Assembly: GCA_013365325.1 (NCBI GenBank)
Contig: JABVXV010000015.1
Span: 62,001-126,000 of the forward strand
Direction: 5' to 3'
DNA length: 64,000 nt
DNA from: Dipetalonema caudispina
Lineage: Eukaryota > Nematoda > Chromadorea > Rhabditida > Onchocercidae
The notes under the pieces are model-generated. The model saw nothing but the letters and a program-made list of their open reading frames with translations, was not told where the DNA came from and did no database searches. How positions within the stretch are numbered: the first letter of the stretch is position 1; every line of letters begins with the position of its first letter. Below, piece after piece: positions 1 to 12,865 of the stretch. A program made the translations under genes and the position numbers.

Positions 1-146
1 TTGTTCATCACGTTTACTAGAATCCGTTGTATTTTTTTTTATTTTCATCAGAATATTGAAAGGTAAAATTTGGCTTAACACCTTAAAATGTATACCTTTC
101 ATTAAATATAAATAAAAGACTATTGAAGTTAACTTATAATTTTCAG

Positions 147-876
147 CTCCCACAGGAGTAATTGTTGTTGGTTCATCAAACTGTGATTTGCATCCTTCAA
201 CATTGCGGCTAACTATCGAGCGGTTTACTCATCGAACCGTACAGAGAGCCTTACTGGTCAGTTTCATTTATTTCAAGCTTCGATTAAAATTTTTTGTTGA
301 AATTTGTTGTTATATTGAAATTATCTTACTTTTCTATGGTATTTTGATATACCCCAAGTAAGGAGCATTTTTCAGGATGATGTAGTCGATTTTCTGCAGT
401 TATACTGTTCCTCGTCTACCACTCACTCTTTTCGCTTGCATCCACTGAAGCTTGTTGAAGTGAACGATGTGGACTTGTCAATCCTGCGTACATCCAATCT
501 TTTCTCGGGTAGCCAGACCAAACCAACTAAATTCAGTTCTACATCAAAAGCTGGCAAAGGAGGGCGTGCAATAGACAAGTATGTATTTAAAGGGTTGTTG
601 TTTAGAGATGTAGAAATTTATTAAGTGTTAGGAATTTCCTGATTACTGAATTTGACTGTAAAGTTAAGTAAAGAGGAAATTATTTTTTTCTCGATAAGTT
701 TTCTCTGATATTTTCCACTTCTACTCTACTAATAAAAACAAGATTAAAAGGAAACAAGTAGATATTATAAATTCCACGACATACGCATTATATAATTGTG
801 TGATCTTTATAACTTTGCTGTTAATGCAATTTTTTTCAGTTCACTGAATGTTCCTATTGAAAAACATTGCCTATAA
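147..876 (+). CDS. 3' end of an unrecognised protein-coding gene (partial)
   Basis: Three exons splice in phase: 147-256, 376-578 and 840-876, ending in TAA. Each acceptor ends in AG after a T-rich tract, and the donors are GTCAGT and GTATGT. The readable C-terminal part is about 116 residues. It begins PTGVIVVGSS, continues through LRLTIERFTHR and DDVVDFLQLY, and has a Ser/Thr/Lys/Gly-rich tail (KFSSTSKAGKGGRAID) ending EKHCL. There is no transmembrane segment and no cysteine pattern that I recognise. The mix of a conserved-looking front half and a low-complexity basic tail suggests a soluble intracellular protein, but I do not recognise the family. The 5' part lies outside the window. The last 12 residues depend on the 37-nt terminal exon and are the least certain part. 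Confidence 0.5.
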
Positions 877-3222
877 GAAAAGTTTTGGATACAGACGGTC
901 CATACTGGACTAAGATCGGTTAGATTTTCCGCAAAACACGAACCTCATTGTGCTTTTTTGATCTTCACCATTGCATATGTTGTTCCGTTCAATCGTCAGA
1001 TGTTTTAAGGTTGTACAAAGAACATATCAACTTGTTCCACACTGAAATACTAAAGTGAGTTAGTAATGTCCCTGGACATATAATTCGATAAATAGTGTCT
1101 TTACTGTAGATGCCACCGATGGCATTACTTTCTTCTAGTTGCTGTTTTAATCACTTGAGCGAAAAAGATTGTGAAAGTCAGATGCGCAGCGAAAGAAGTA
1201 AAATATTTGCCGGTGGTTACCTACATTTGTTTGTCTTAATATGTTATAGTTGATTAATTAATACGCTACTCTTTTTGTCTCGCAAAAACATCATGAGCCA
1301 ACGCCTGGTATTTATTGCACCAGAAGCCAAAATATCCACAATCAAAATCTTTTGCAGTTCACGATAGAATAGGGTTAAGTCGGTATTCACTCTACTCTTA
1401 CTGTTTAATCCCGTTTTCATTTTAAGTGGAAATGAATTGCTGAACTTTTCCAAAGTAAAAATTTTACGAAGGTGTTGTATTTTCAACTGTTCAAAATGTT
1501 TGATTTGTTGTTGATTTCAGTTTGAACGTTCCCTGGAATGTGTTTTTACTTTTGTTTCTTGTTACCTGTGTTTGTGAAACTTTGTTTTGATAATTACATT
1601 GAAAGGTTAAAGACGCCTCTTTTTACTGTCACTAAAATGCATAGAAAACCTAGTCGTTTTCGACTTAGTTTGCATGAATCTGAGATGCGACCTTTGACTT
1701 CTGAACATCGAAAACATGAAGTCTTCTGTTTTTTTTTTTTCTGTGGTGATTAAACATTTTGAAAGTCTTTATTAACTCTTGCTGAGGATTGTTTATTAAA
1801 GTTTAATTAAAAAACTATAAATTCCACCTTTTGAATTAGAAAGGATATATTCGAGTTTGTGATAGTGAAAAATAGAGATTTTGAGTTGACTTTTCTTAGT
1901 GTTATGAAATTAAATGGCCAGAACTATTTTTTGCCCATTGATAATAAGGAGTGAATGAGGAGGGAGAGAAGGTCAGGTAGAATACCAATACAATCTTATC
2001 TAAGTAGTAACTTATCCTGATTGCTTTTACTTTCAAATTTTTGACCTACCAAATGCAGCTGTAACTAATTAGCTTTTCCCTATTTATAAATATTTGTGAA
2101 ATCTAGTTTGTTCATAATGAACTATTATATGCTATTTGATCAGTAATAGCCGCAGAAAAGAGTAGAATATGGAAAACGTATATCAATGAGGAATTGATAC
2201 ACTGTATATTTTCCGGAAATTTTCTTCAGATATGAGAGGAAATGTCAAATGTTGATCAGATGATCGTGATTGGATAAAGCATTTCGATCATGATACATTC
2301 TACATTTTCCTTTAGAAGATCCCTCTATGATGAGCAATGATAAGTGGGAGATGTCCCGGTAATTTTGGTGAAGTTTGAGTGCAGCATGCCGATATTTTGA
2401 TTTTCCTGTCTTCTCATTCCTCATACTTTAGTACAACGGAATGAAGATGAATGACGAATAGTAATATGGTAGAGGATAAAGCTCCTCTATAGGGAGGATA
2501 AACTAGTTAATATGATGTAAAAATCGTGATAACCTATTAGTATACCTTCCTCATTCTCCTCTCATTCTACAATATTCAACATTCATCGATCATGGACTCC
2601 ATATATTCCAACAAATTTTCACTTTCCAACCGATATTTGTTTTGGGAAAATCAAATTGTTATAGAGTTAGTATAAATAAGGTAAGTGCAATACCAATTGT
2701 AAATATTCCTATATTCATCATTTCAATTCATCTGCATAAAATAAATTTATTTTATTTTATGGCTTTCATTATTAACTAATCGCTATTGTAAAATAAACCT
2801 GATTAAATAGTATCTACTTGTAATACTATAAGATAATATTTCAGGTAAATGAACATTGTTAGGATATAAATTGATATCTCATAATCTAGTCATTAAATTT
2901 GGAAAGCTAATGAAGTGATTAAAAAAAAAAATCAAGAGGTCAAACATGGAACTACATCAATTAGGCTAATTAAAACTAAAATTGATCGATTAGAAATGAT
3001 ATAAAAATGAAAAGATGATCGGACGTCACATTGAAAGGAAGGGTATTTGAATATACAAATTTAAGCAATGCACAATAAGATCTTTCCTGTGATGGTTTAG
3101 AAATGTGAAAATAAAGAGCTGATGGAAATAGATAGCTGTATTTACAGGTGAAAGATGATTTTACAAATAATCTGATCTGATCTCTTCCATGAATTTTTGA
3201 GAACAGTAAAATATACGGTGCT
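877..3222. other. intergenic, no gene seen
   Basis: About 2.3 kb of AT-rich sequence lies between two plus-strand genes. It holds the 3' UTR of the left gene and the promoter or trans-splice region of the DB-module gene. Short open frames occur (for example 1244-1486 minus and 1538-1753 plus), but they have no splice context, run into homopolymers and resemble no family I know. Confidence 0.6.
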
Positions 3223-5427
3223 ATGAAAAAATTATCAGTAATTCAAGTTATTGTACAAGTACTGTTAAGTTACCGGATAAGTTATGCTGTAAGTTTGTAT
3301 TCATTTGAATTTTTTTCTTTTTTCATCATTTGCTTGAAATAAATTTGATACGATAATTCGCATCGTAAATGTTTATGTTAAGAATTTAGAACAGTATGCA
3401 ACATTATTATCATTAAATTCAAATTTAAGTACATCTCTAAGATTATCATACAACAATCTGATTAATGAATGTCGACTATTGTAGATCATTAGTGGTGTAA
3501 AATTTCGATGAATTTCTTACCATCGTTATGATTTATATTTCAGTGTATCGGTTTAAGTGGTCGCAGCTTTCGTGATTGTCATTTGGATCATTTTTGTGCA
3601 GAAGCACGTGTAGGTTTTATTTCAAATTCCTATGAATTAAAATTGTATCACTAGCAACTATGAACTAAAATATTACTTTATTATTACTTATTATCTCGAA
3701 TTTTTGACCTACATTTCAGATCTAATAGGAATTAAAAACTGAATGGAAAATCCTGAAAAAGCAAGATTTTAAATTTCTAAAAATCAATTCATAAGAAATT
3801 CATAAATTCAAACATTTTTCTCACAGATTGCAAAATCGCTGAAAGTACGAGATGAAGAAAAAAATAATAATGAATTGCGATTTCTTCACCAAGCTCAAAT
3901 GCAATCTCCCTTCGTTTTCACGGTTCAACATTTTAATTAAACTTACGATTTTCGTGATTTTAGACTAGAATTCCGGGAGCTGTATCAAATTCATGTAAAA
4001 GGAATAACAGTTTTCTGGTGAAAATTAAACGCCAAGTCATATTTACTAAAGAGATTAAAATTCTATCCTTTACTTGGTTAAAAACTAAAAAGTATATCAC
4101 GAAGAATGATAGAGTTCGAGACATACTTAAGCTTCATTTTAAATTTGAAGTTATAATTCTAGGAATATTGAAAGATTTTTTTTTTTTTTATTTACACTGC
4201 ATATTTTCTAGATCCATATGTTTTTTTGTTAGAAATTTCCAGTACGGATCTGAAAAAATGATGACATTTTGAAAAAATTTCAAAATTTTCGTTTTAAAAT
4301 TGTTGGATTTCTTTGGCTTACAAAAACTATAAAGTAAATTTATCTGACATTTGGTGAAATTTGAAAATTTATTATAGATCAGTGATGAAAATGATAGATT
4401 TTTGGAATGTTGTCGTAAGCGAGGATTGCCAGAAGTATGCTTACGGAAATGTTCTTATAACAGCTATGATCAAAATGCTGTAGGTTATCCAACTTCTTAC
4501 TAATATTTCCACAACTTATTAAAATGTCATCCTTTTTCAACCTTCCTATTCCAATATTGGTTTCAATATTACTTTTATGTTCCCTCAGTCTTAATGTATT
4601 GATATCAAAAAGTTTTAACAGTGATAAAAACAGATCATAGTATTAAATACATAGGACACAAGCAATATCAGTAGGACTATCTTATCATTTACAGCAATTT
4701 TTCTTTAAAAAATCCATTTGAAGCCATTAATTTATAATTTAAAAAGTCATTTCTAACATTTATAACTATTCACAATATGTTCAATTTATGTAATTAATTA
4801 AACCAGTTTAGTCGTAATACATCTCATCATTTCTAGCTTCGAAGGATGTTCTTACATGTAGACCCATGTCCTCTATTATCAGCTAGTGATATTCACTTTT
4901 GTGCAGCGCAAGGTCATGACCATCGGCAATGTTGTGCTATAAATGGAGTCACTACGACGGTTGCAGGCGAGAAATGCTTAATATTTTGTGATCAGGTAAG
5001 TTCTTTCTTCATCGATTCGATATAATTGTCCAATAAATGTGCTTTATGGACTTTATGAGTAATAAAGAGAACAAAACTACACTTATTCGACATAATTCAA
5101 TCTATAATCCGTAAACAAAATCTTCTTAAGTTTGAATGATATCAAATGAAATTCAAAATATCTTCTATATTGTATCTATACAAGTTAACATTTTAGAACA
5201 AATTTCAGAGGACACAAAATAGTACAATCCTTGATATGTCGTATTTACCATGTTTTGAACGATTCGAAAATATAAAAGGATGCTTTTCACGTTGGACTCG
5301 GCAACACTACTATCAATTGGCGGAAAGATCTAAAAAATCCGAAATATATGAATCTAAGACAACTTCTGATCGTATCATGCAATTAAAAACGAAACAACCA
5401 CCATCACCATTCAATAATTATCGATAA
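3223..5427 (+). CDS. secreted DB-module (cysteine-rich) nematode protein
   Basis: Five phase-0 exons (3223-3288, 3544-3609, 4378-4479, 4837-4995, 5209-5427) give a 203-residue protein. Exon 1 encodes exactly a signal peptide: MKKLSV start, hydrophobic core VIQVIVQVLL, and an end at ISYA. Residues 34-156 carry the spacing of the nematode DB module, with CC pairs at 55/56 and 110/111 (FLECCRKRG, HRQCCAING) and single Cys at 34, 40, 65, 69, 89, 100, 125, 129, 146 and 156, enough for several disulphides. The C-terminal tail (about 157-203) is basic and polar. The family is nematode-specific and extracellular, and its molecular function is poorly known. The start is the only ATG that precedes the signal sequence in frame. 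An extra in-phase exon candidate lies in intron 2 (3827-3844 or 3827-3940). No membrane anchor is visible after the signal peptide, so a soluble secreted product is inferred. Confidence 0.86.
3827..3940 (+). other. candidate alternative exon of the DB-module gene
   Basis: A strong acceptor (ttttctcacag) is followed by an in-phase open frame of 37 codons that starts IAKSLKVRDEE and ends in TAA at 3938-3940. Used as a terminal exon it would truncate the protein before the DB cysteines. A donor-like GTACGA at 3845 would instead make an 18-nt in-frame microexon adding IAKSLK. Neither use is proven, and the main model skips it. Confidence 0.3.
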
Positions 5428-5516
5428 TTTAGAAATGAAGCGTTTTCAAAATAATTTCTGAAATTTATTTCATGCTATTGAGAAAGCATTGAGCTAAGTA
5501 TGCTCTATCAAATTGA

Positions 5517-5521
<5 letters not shown>

Positions 5522-5563
<42 letters not shown>
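5522..5563 (+). repeat. 42-nt poly(A) tract
   Basis: An uninterrupted run of A starts 94 nt after the stop codon of the DB-module gene, followed by a second A tract near 5616-5633. Long A/T homopolymers recur through the window, so this is most likely a genomic homopolymer rather than a retroposed tail. Confidence 0.9.
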
Positions 5564-5565
<2 letters not shown>

Positions 5566-8500
5566 AAGATTAAAAAGAAATAGGAAATCTGTTATTTAAA
5601 TGAGTCCAAGAAATGAAAAAAAAAAAAAAAAAACAATAGGATTTTATGTCTATTTAATTGAATTTTTCACATTCATCTTACTATCATTGTCATTTCTATC
5701 ATAATGTTATTATTGCGATTAGAACTTAACATCTTACTACTAGAATATGTAGTAATGTTAAATATGAAAATATCCGCTCCTTGATTCTATAAGAATCTTT
5801 TTTTTTTTTTTTTGATTCACTAATTGCTATATCTATTACAGTAATTAAAATAGGAAATAAATTTTGATCCATTCTGAAATAAAACACTAAAACAGTAATC
5901 ATAACGATGAAACGATTTGGTTTAGCATTTCAAACTCTCAAATTTTTGGCCAAGCAATAATTGATTCTATAATTAAGTAAACAACTTACTTGTTAAAAAA
6001 TCAAATTTTTTTTATTTTATCAAGCATGTTGGTTGTAATATTCAAATTTGAAGTATTGTTTTTTTTCCTTGGCAATTATTTTTCTTCATTTATTTCCGAC
6101 AAACCTAAACAAATGGAAGTATTAAGTGACATTTTCGGTTTCCGCTTTGTCTTTCATAAGTTTGATTCTCATAAAGACAATTTTGATCTCGTAACCTTTT
6201 TTAGAAAGATATCTTACTCAAATTACTAAATGAAACCTTATTTTTCATTGTAGGTCATGATCTCAATTGGACTTTAACTCGTATCCTTGGGATTTCTTTT
6301 TTATTTCCGGTATATAATTCTATTTCCTGCTATAGCAACAAGATTTTGTTTTACAAAATTATTTAGTTCAATATGAATATTAAGTAACAGTGAGTCAGAG
6401 AAAGGGGAAAAATTAAAAGAATTGTTTTTTGATTCACTAATAAAATTGATCTGTTGACCTTTGGAAAAAATGTTTATTACCATATGAGAAGTGTAATGTT
6501 TCTTTTTTTTTTTTCAAAATTTTAGTTTGCTTTTCATCTTAGTAATGCAGATGAGGAATGAATTATGGAAATTTTGAAAGGATTAGAAAGGGCAAAAAAT
6601 GAATATTCTAAAGGAAGAGAAAAAATTGCTGTATTATATTATCTCTAAAGTGGTCTTAACTGCTTTATATTCCAACAAAGCTCTTTCATTCCAGAAAACT
6701 TTCAATGTCAAGTGTCACTTTTACTTTCAGTTAGCAAAAAAAAAAAGATCACTAAATTTATTACACCAAATCTAGGCTATTGTTTACCATCAATTGAAGT
6801 TGACATTTGACGGAGAAAAATTCGTAACATTGTTCATGCATATCTAATATTATCATATTGTATGGAGCTTTTCGCTCAAAATTTGAACAATTTTTGCGCA
6901 TCAGCGGTGTTATACACAAAGGTTTGACTTTTTAGATGGTTCACTTGCTGTAACATTAAGGCATTTCTGACGAATAAAGTAAACTTTGAAGTATCGTTTA
7001 TCAGAAATAGACAAATGCATAAATGTATCAGTCTATTCCTTTGTTTTTTTCTTTTTTTTTTGCATAAATATTAAAGAATGAGCGGACATGAGAGGCAAAC
7101 AATCGAAATTTACAAACTTATTGCATTTGTAATGTTTATTGTTAGTAATTAAAATAAATCTCAGTCTAAAATTCTAATTTTTAAATATAGCTTCGAAGAA
7201 TTATATTCTTGAAAATAACACGAAGCTTTTTAGCTAAGAAAATTTTAATTTTATTTCTATTTATCTACTTCCAATTATTTTCAAAAATGGATATTTAAAA
7301 ATTATCCTTCAGTTTATCGGTCTTACTCCTAACTTTAACTTCGTGCAACTAACAATGAATTTCATAGACATTTAAAATTTAAAGCATTCATATTCATCTG
7401 AGAATAGAGCAATAATTAATTTGAATTAATAAAATTTCAATCAAAATTAGTCGAATTTAGGTAAATTAATGAAAATATTTCGCATGGTTGTAGAAATGAT
7501 ATAAGAAGTAAAGAATGGATAAGAATGGTAACAATTTATCCTTTGCATAGGTGCTGGATCATATTGAATCACTTCAAAGAGCAATTAGTTGTGCTATTCT
7601 CGAAAAATAACAAAAGTAGAATGGCTTTTTGTCACTTCTCGAGATTCATTTACTCCTATTCACATAGACAGTTTAAACTTCTCCGCTGATAGTTAACCAA
7701 ACTAATTTTTGCATCAGTAAAAGTTAAAAGGAAGGAAACACAACAAGCAGAAGATTACCCAGGTAAGTCTTATTCTAAAATTAATCAATAATATATGCAT
7801 GAAACTATTTCTAAAAGTTAATAGAAGTTATCATGTAAAAGTGTAATAAGTGAATATATTGATTGTGGAATTCAATTTTGCAATTATTTGTTGTCAAGGG
7901 GAAGCTATGGATTAAGAAAGGGTAAGACAAATATGATTGAATAATAATATATGGAACATTCACTATTAAAATTTGGAATTTTTAATTTCCTTAATGCATC
8001 AGTCAAATAACTAACTAAAAAGGGATAAATTGAGAGATGAAAATTCGTTCCATCATTAATGTATAAGGTATTTTTACCGCTATTGCAACGAATCTTAACT
8101 TTTCATCAATAGTTTTATGTTTGGATTATGATGCATAAATAAATGATCAAAAAAAAAAAATTTGGCTTTTCTGAATAATATTAGTGAAAAGGACGATTGT
8201 TTCTTTCCTTCTTCAAGACATATTTGTCATTTTTCTATGCTATCATTGATGAAACTATGAGGATTGCAAACGAAGAGCCATTATTTTTCCAAGGACATTT
8301 TGTAGATAGGCTCTATTTAGCAAGCTTTCTTATTCTGGCCAGATCTATTTCACCATTCTAATGAGTCGTAAGAAAAGTTATTATTCTCCTCTACACGATA
8401 ACTGGCTACATAACCCAGGTTATCATCTCTTTTCTTTTTTTTTTTTTTTTTTGTTGTTTTTGTTGAAAGTTTGCATTGTAAATGCAACAAATTTTGGATT

Positions 8501-11500
8501 ACTTTTTGTTTTGCTTTTTTTTTTCTGAAAGATTATTTTTGCTTTTCAAGAAAAGATTTAGGCAAATTTAAAGTTATTCATGGCACCATACAAATCCAAA
8601 TAAATTCATTTCCAAGCATCACTTTTTCATTATTATACATATATGTCTTAGATATTATCGCCTAATTATCACTTTTTTTAAATTAAATGATAAAGCTGGC
8701 ACTAAGAAAATATTCTAAAAATAATTTATTGGTTGTAAATAGCACAAAAAAAAAAAAAATGTTAATTTGAATCATTACCCAGCTTAAATTCCTAATATCG
8801 CATTTCCTTCACTTTTTTTGGTTAGAAAATTTAAGTGAAAAGTTTTGGCATGCTAAAAATTGATCAGTTTAACGGACAAATTCCTTGAGGAGCAAACTTT
8901 TAAGGCGATTTATTCTCTCCAAATGTGAGAGAATTTTCTGGATAGGAAAAGAAAAAAAAAAACTAAGATGATTGTTGCTTGGTGCAATAACTTCATTCCT
9001 GTCATTAATATAGAAATTTGGTATATGCCAATGTAAAATGAGACGAACATATTCATTCTTTCACAAAACTTGAATTTTGAAGTTTTAAAATAGCTCTGAA
9101 AAGCTTATTTAGTGAACCAGAAAGTTTTACTCTATCATCTGGGTGACATTATTGGCTTTAAAAGCTTTCATCACCCAATAAAATCGCTATTACAAACTTC
9201 ATAAAAATTTAAATATATGGTGATAAAACAAATACATTATCCAGATATCGATAATTTAAAGCATTTTTAAAATTCTTTCAAATCAGAATTCTCCTTGCAA
9301 TTCTCACCTAAGGCTAATAACACTTTAGAAAAGCTCTTAGAAATGAATAAAATAAGTCGGTAGTAGAGTAATCACATGTAATTGTTTGCTCAAAGGAAAT
9401 GAAAATGACAAAAACCTAACTATTATTGACTAACAAATTTTTATTGCTGCAGCAATAATTCGTTTCGCGAAATTTATTAATTACCACTATTAAAATTATC
9501 ATTAAAGGTGTAAGTCCTATTTTGAACTTTAAAATATTTTTATTGGATCTAAAAATTGAAAAAGAAAATGAATGGTATATGTATGTGTTCTTCTAACTTC
9601 GGAAATCTTCCTTCGGCTTAATTAAAGTGGTTGTCTCTAGAAATAGACAGTTAATATTTCGAAGAAAAATGAAAAGTAAAACTTTTTAAGATTCATGCAT
9701 GCACGTCGAAATTTTCTTTCGTAATTATCCATTATTTAAATTCATTGCGTATTGGTTTCCACACTTTTTTTCTTTTTTTTTTTTTTTACAAAATATTTCC
9801 TTGCGATAAATGGCTTCATTTATTATTTTCTCATTGACCAAGAAGAATTTGCAAAAAAAAGTTAATCATTTGAAGATGAACTTTGTCAAAGCAATTTCAG
9901 TCAACTGAAATTGCATAGAGAATATATAAAACTGAGCAAGGCTCTTTTTTTTTTTTTTTTTTTTTTTTATTCAAGTTTCTTAACGATACTAATTTCATCC
10001 TACTTCTTGTTACTTTACTTTTCTATTCCTATTAGTAATTAGACATATCATATTCAAACATTTGCAATAATTATTAGTTTATAAGGGATTCAATCGATGA
10101 GAGTAAGTCCTTACATAATTATTTGCGTACATTTATCCATCTGTCAAGCTTACTCTATTTAAGTTACAAACCTTTTTCCTTCGTATGAAAAAGGAAATTT
10201 TAAAGAAGTATTGATAAATTTTTAAATTAACAAAGTCTTTATTATTATCACTTACTTTTAGCTGACGAGGATCATTATTATTATTTACTGTGAAAGTTTG
10301 AAGTCGAAATCTACTTCTTCTAGATTAAATTACTTTGTAAATCGTTTTTAATAACCTTTGTTACAAGTTAACAAGATCGATTTGCATGTGTTGAAAGTTC
10401 GTTTAATTAACATATACTCTAACTTTAAGTTAAATTATACGCACTACGTTGAAGCTAAGTATTTGAGCGAAAAAGTTCAATAGCAAATATTTTTGGTATT
10501 ATCCGACCTTAACTTTTAATTAAGATAACCTAGGACTGTTTCAAATTCCAGAAGTACCTACTTTTTGAGTATAAACATATGATTATAAATCTTCCTTGTC
10601 TTTTCTTCCTTTTAATTTACATCACATCTATTTGCGCTTTTGATTTTATCATAAAAATTTGAACTTAATATTTAGTCCAAATATAAGAAGTATTTCTAGT
10701 CAGAATTACAAATCGGCATAAATATCCAACATTTTATGCTAATAGCTTAACAGATCAAACTACTGATCTTATTGATAGTGAATGACTTATTGAATCATTA
10801 TCTCGTATATTTCGATAGAACATTAACAAATAATATTTACAACCAAATGAAATGAAATTAGTCTGGCATATAAGATAATAATTTAATAATTGATAAAATG
10901 TCTTTACGGTAACTGACATTTGCAGGAACTCAACATTCCTAAGAAAACCATAATTAAATTTGTAAAACTTTAAAATATCCTACTCTTTCTTTTTTTTTTT
11001 AAAATATCCTGCTCAGTTTGCTGTATTATATTGGTGCAAATGTTTATTAATCTTTGTTATAAAATGTTTAACGTGGCATGAAATTCGGAATTTGACTAGA
11101 CCTCTTCCAAAATTAAATAAAGATGAGAGGAAGAGGATTGTAAGTGCACATATTCTTATGCATTTTATCGTACGAGATAATTTTAGCTTCTAAACTAATG
11201 CGCAGATCATCGTTGATCATAAGGATTATCATGGGTAAATGCGTAGATTATCATGAATCTTAATTGTATTGAACTACTAATGCTCAGTTAAAAGTAATTT
11301 ATGCTTTTTGCATAACTTGATAGATAATAATACGAATGATTTTTTGAAGTATATCTTCTTATATTTTTCCAGAAAATTTAGGGAAAGAAAAGCGCAGAAT
11401 GTTAGGTTGAGCATTATTAATGGTGTCACACAAGAAATTCAAACTTTTTCACAATGGGTTTGATATTGATGCGATACATTCGAATTGATCAGTTTATCAC

Positions 11501-12740
11501 TTTTATATCAAATAAGACTAATTCGCAAATTTTTAGCTGATTTAAATTTCTCTACTTTCGTGCTAATTACAAATTATTGTCATGTGCATAATTAATTATT
11601 CATTTGGTTCAATTAGAATATTTGGGAACATTTGAAACTTGGCAGAAGCATCCATTCATTTTGAAATATGCATTCCAAGTTCCCCTTGTATCGCTTGAAA
11701 ATCAGCATAACGTATCAAATTTTTGAACAGAAAATTTGATAAAAAATTTTATCAATATGATAGATAGATAATTGGATGACATAGAATATCACTTCTCTAA
11801 AGCAATTATCATGTAAAAAGCAAAGGTAACATGTTTCATTAAGATAGTATCACAAAAATATTCTGTGTTAATCAATTAATTATCAAATTATAGCTATTAA
11901 TAAATAACGATTAGGAATGAATTTTCTTTTATCATTTCTTCTAAAAATTGGTCGCAAATTTCATGAGAAAAAAAAAAAAATTGTAGTGAGCATTAGTTTA
12001 AAATTCATTTATTTATATACGGTTCGTTTTAATGGATAACATTTTAAGTGGAGCCTTTTTGAATTATTTACTAATTTATTTAATCTCAATCAGTTTTTTT
12101 TTTCCTTCAGAAAACGATGTTGATTAGCTTTCCATTAGATGAATATTCATCAATATTCACAGCATTTCCTCTTTTTATAAATAAAAACTAAATTATAGCG
12201 TTTTCTCACAAAGCCTATTTAATTGAACATGTTAAAGTGGTAAGCTATTACCCAGAGGGGAGTTCACCCATTTAGTGACAACTTTTTAATTCATGTAAAT
12301 ATATATATATATATAAAAGAGAGCTTTTGTTGTTAAAATGGAAAATTTAAAGAAATTATTAACTGATAAAAAGTGGATCACTGAATAGTATGAAAAGAGA
12401 TTTTGAATATATAACAGGAAATCTCGGATAAAATATGAAGACGCTTTTGCATTTGGAAGGAGCTTAGATTAGTCTAATTACTTATAATTGAAGGTTCGCA
12501 TCTTTTTTTTTTTTTTTCAAACAGGTGAATAAATATTAATATTTTGCATACAAAATATTGTGCATATGTTTTGCGTGACATCCAACATTATAATTTAACT
12601 CATTAAGTAATTAGACTAATCTAATAAACTTTTCAAGCATAACTTAATACAGATTAATAAAATATTATTCACACCCAAAAATTAGCATATGGTAGGTAGA
12701 TTTTTCTAATTGTTAATTGCTATAATCATAACAATAGTAA

Positions 12741-12865
12741 ATGGTAGTAGTTACTGCATTAATTATTGTTATTCTTATTGCAATCGTAATGGTAGTTATT
12801 GTTAGTGCAATTGTAATAGCAGTAGTAATATTAGTTTTTGTTGTTAGTACTTCTAATGGTAGCAT
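12741..12865 (+). repeat. degenerate GTA/GTT/ATT trinucleotide repeat
   Basis: Imperfect GTW and ATT triplets encode a spurious Val/Ile-rich frame (MVVVTALIIVILIAIV and on). The period-3 composition explains the open frame; there are no flanking coding signals. Confidence 0.6.

Noticed and set aside
4018..4272. 84-codon frame inside the DB-module gene
   Set aside because: Lies in an intron, contains a poly(T)-encoded Phe run and lacks DB cysteines.
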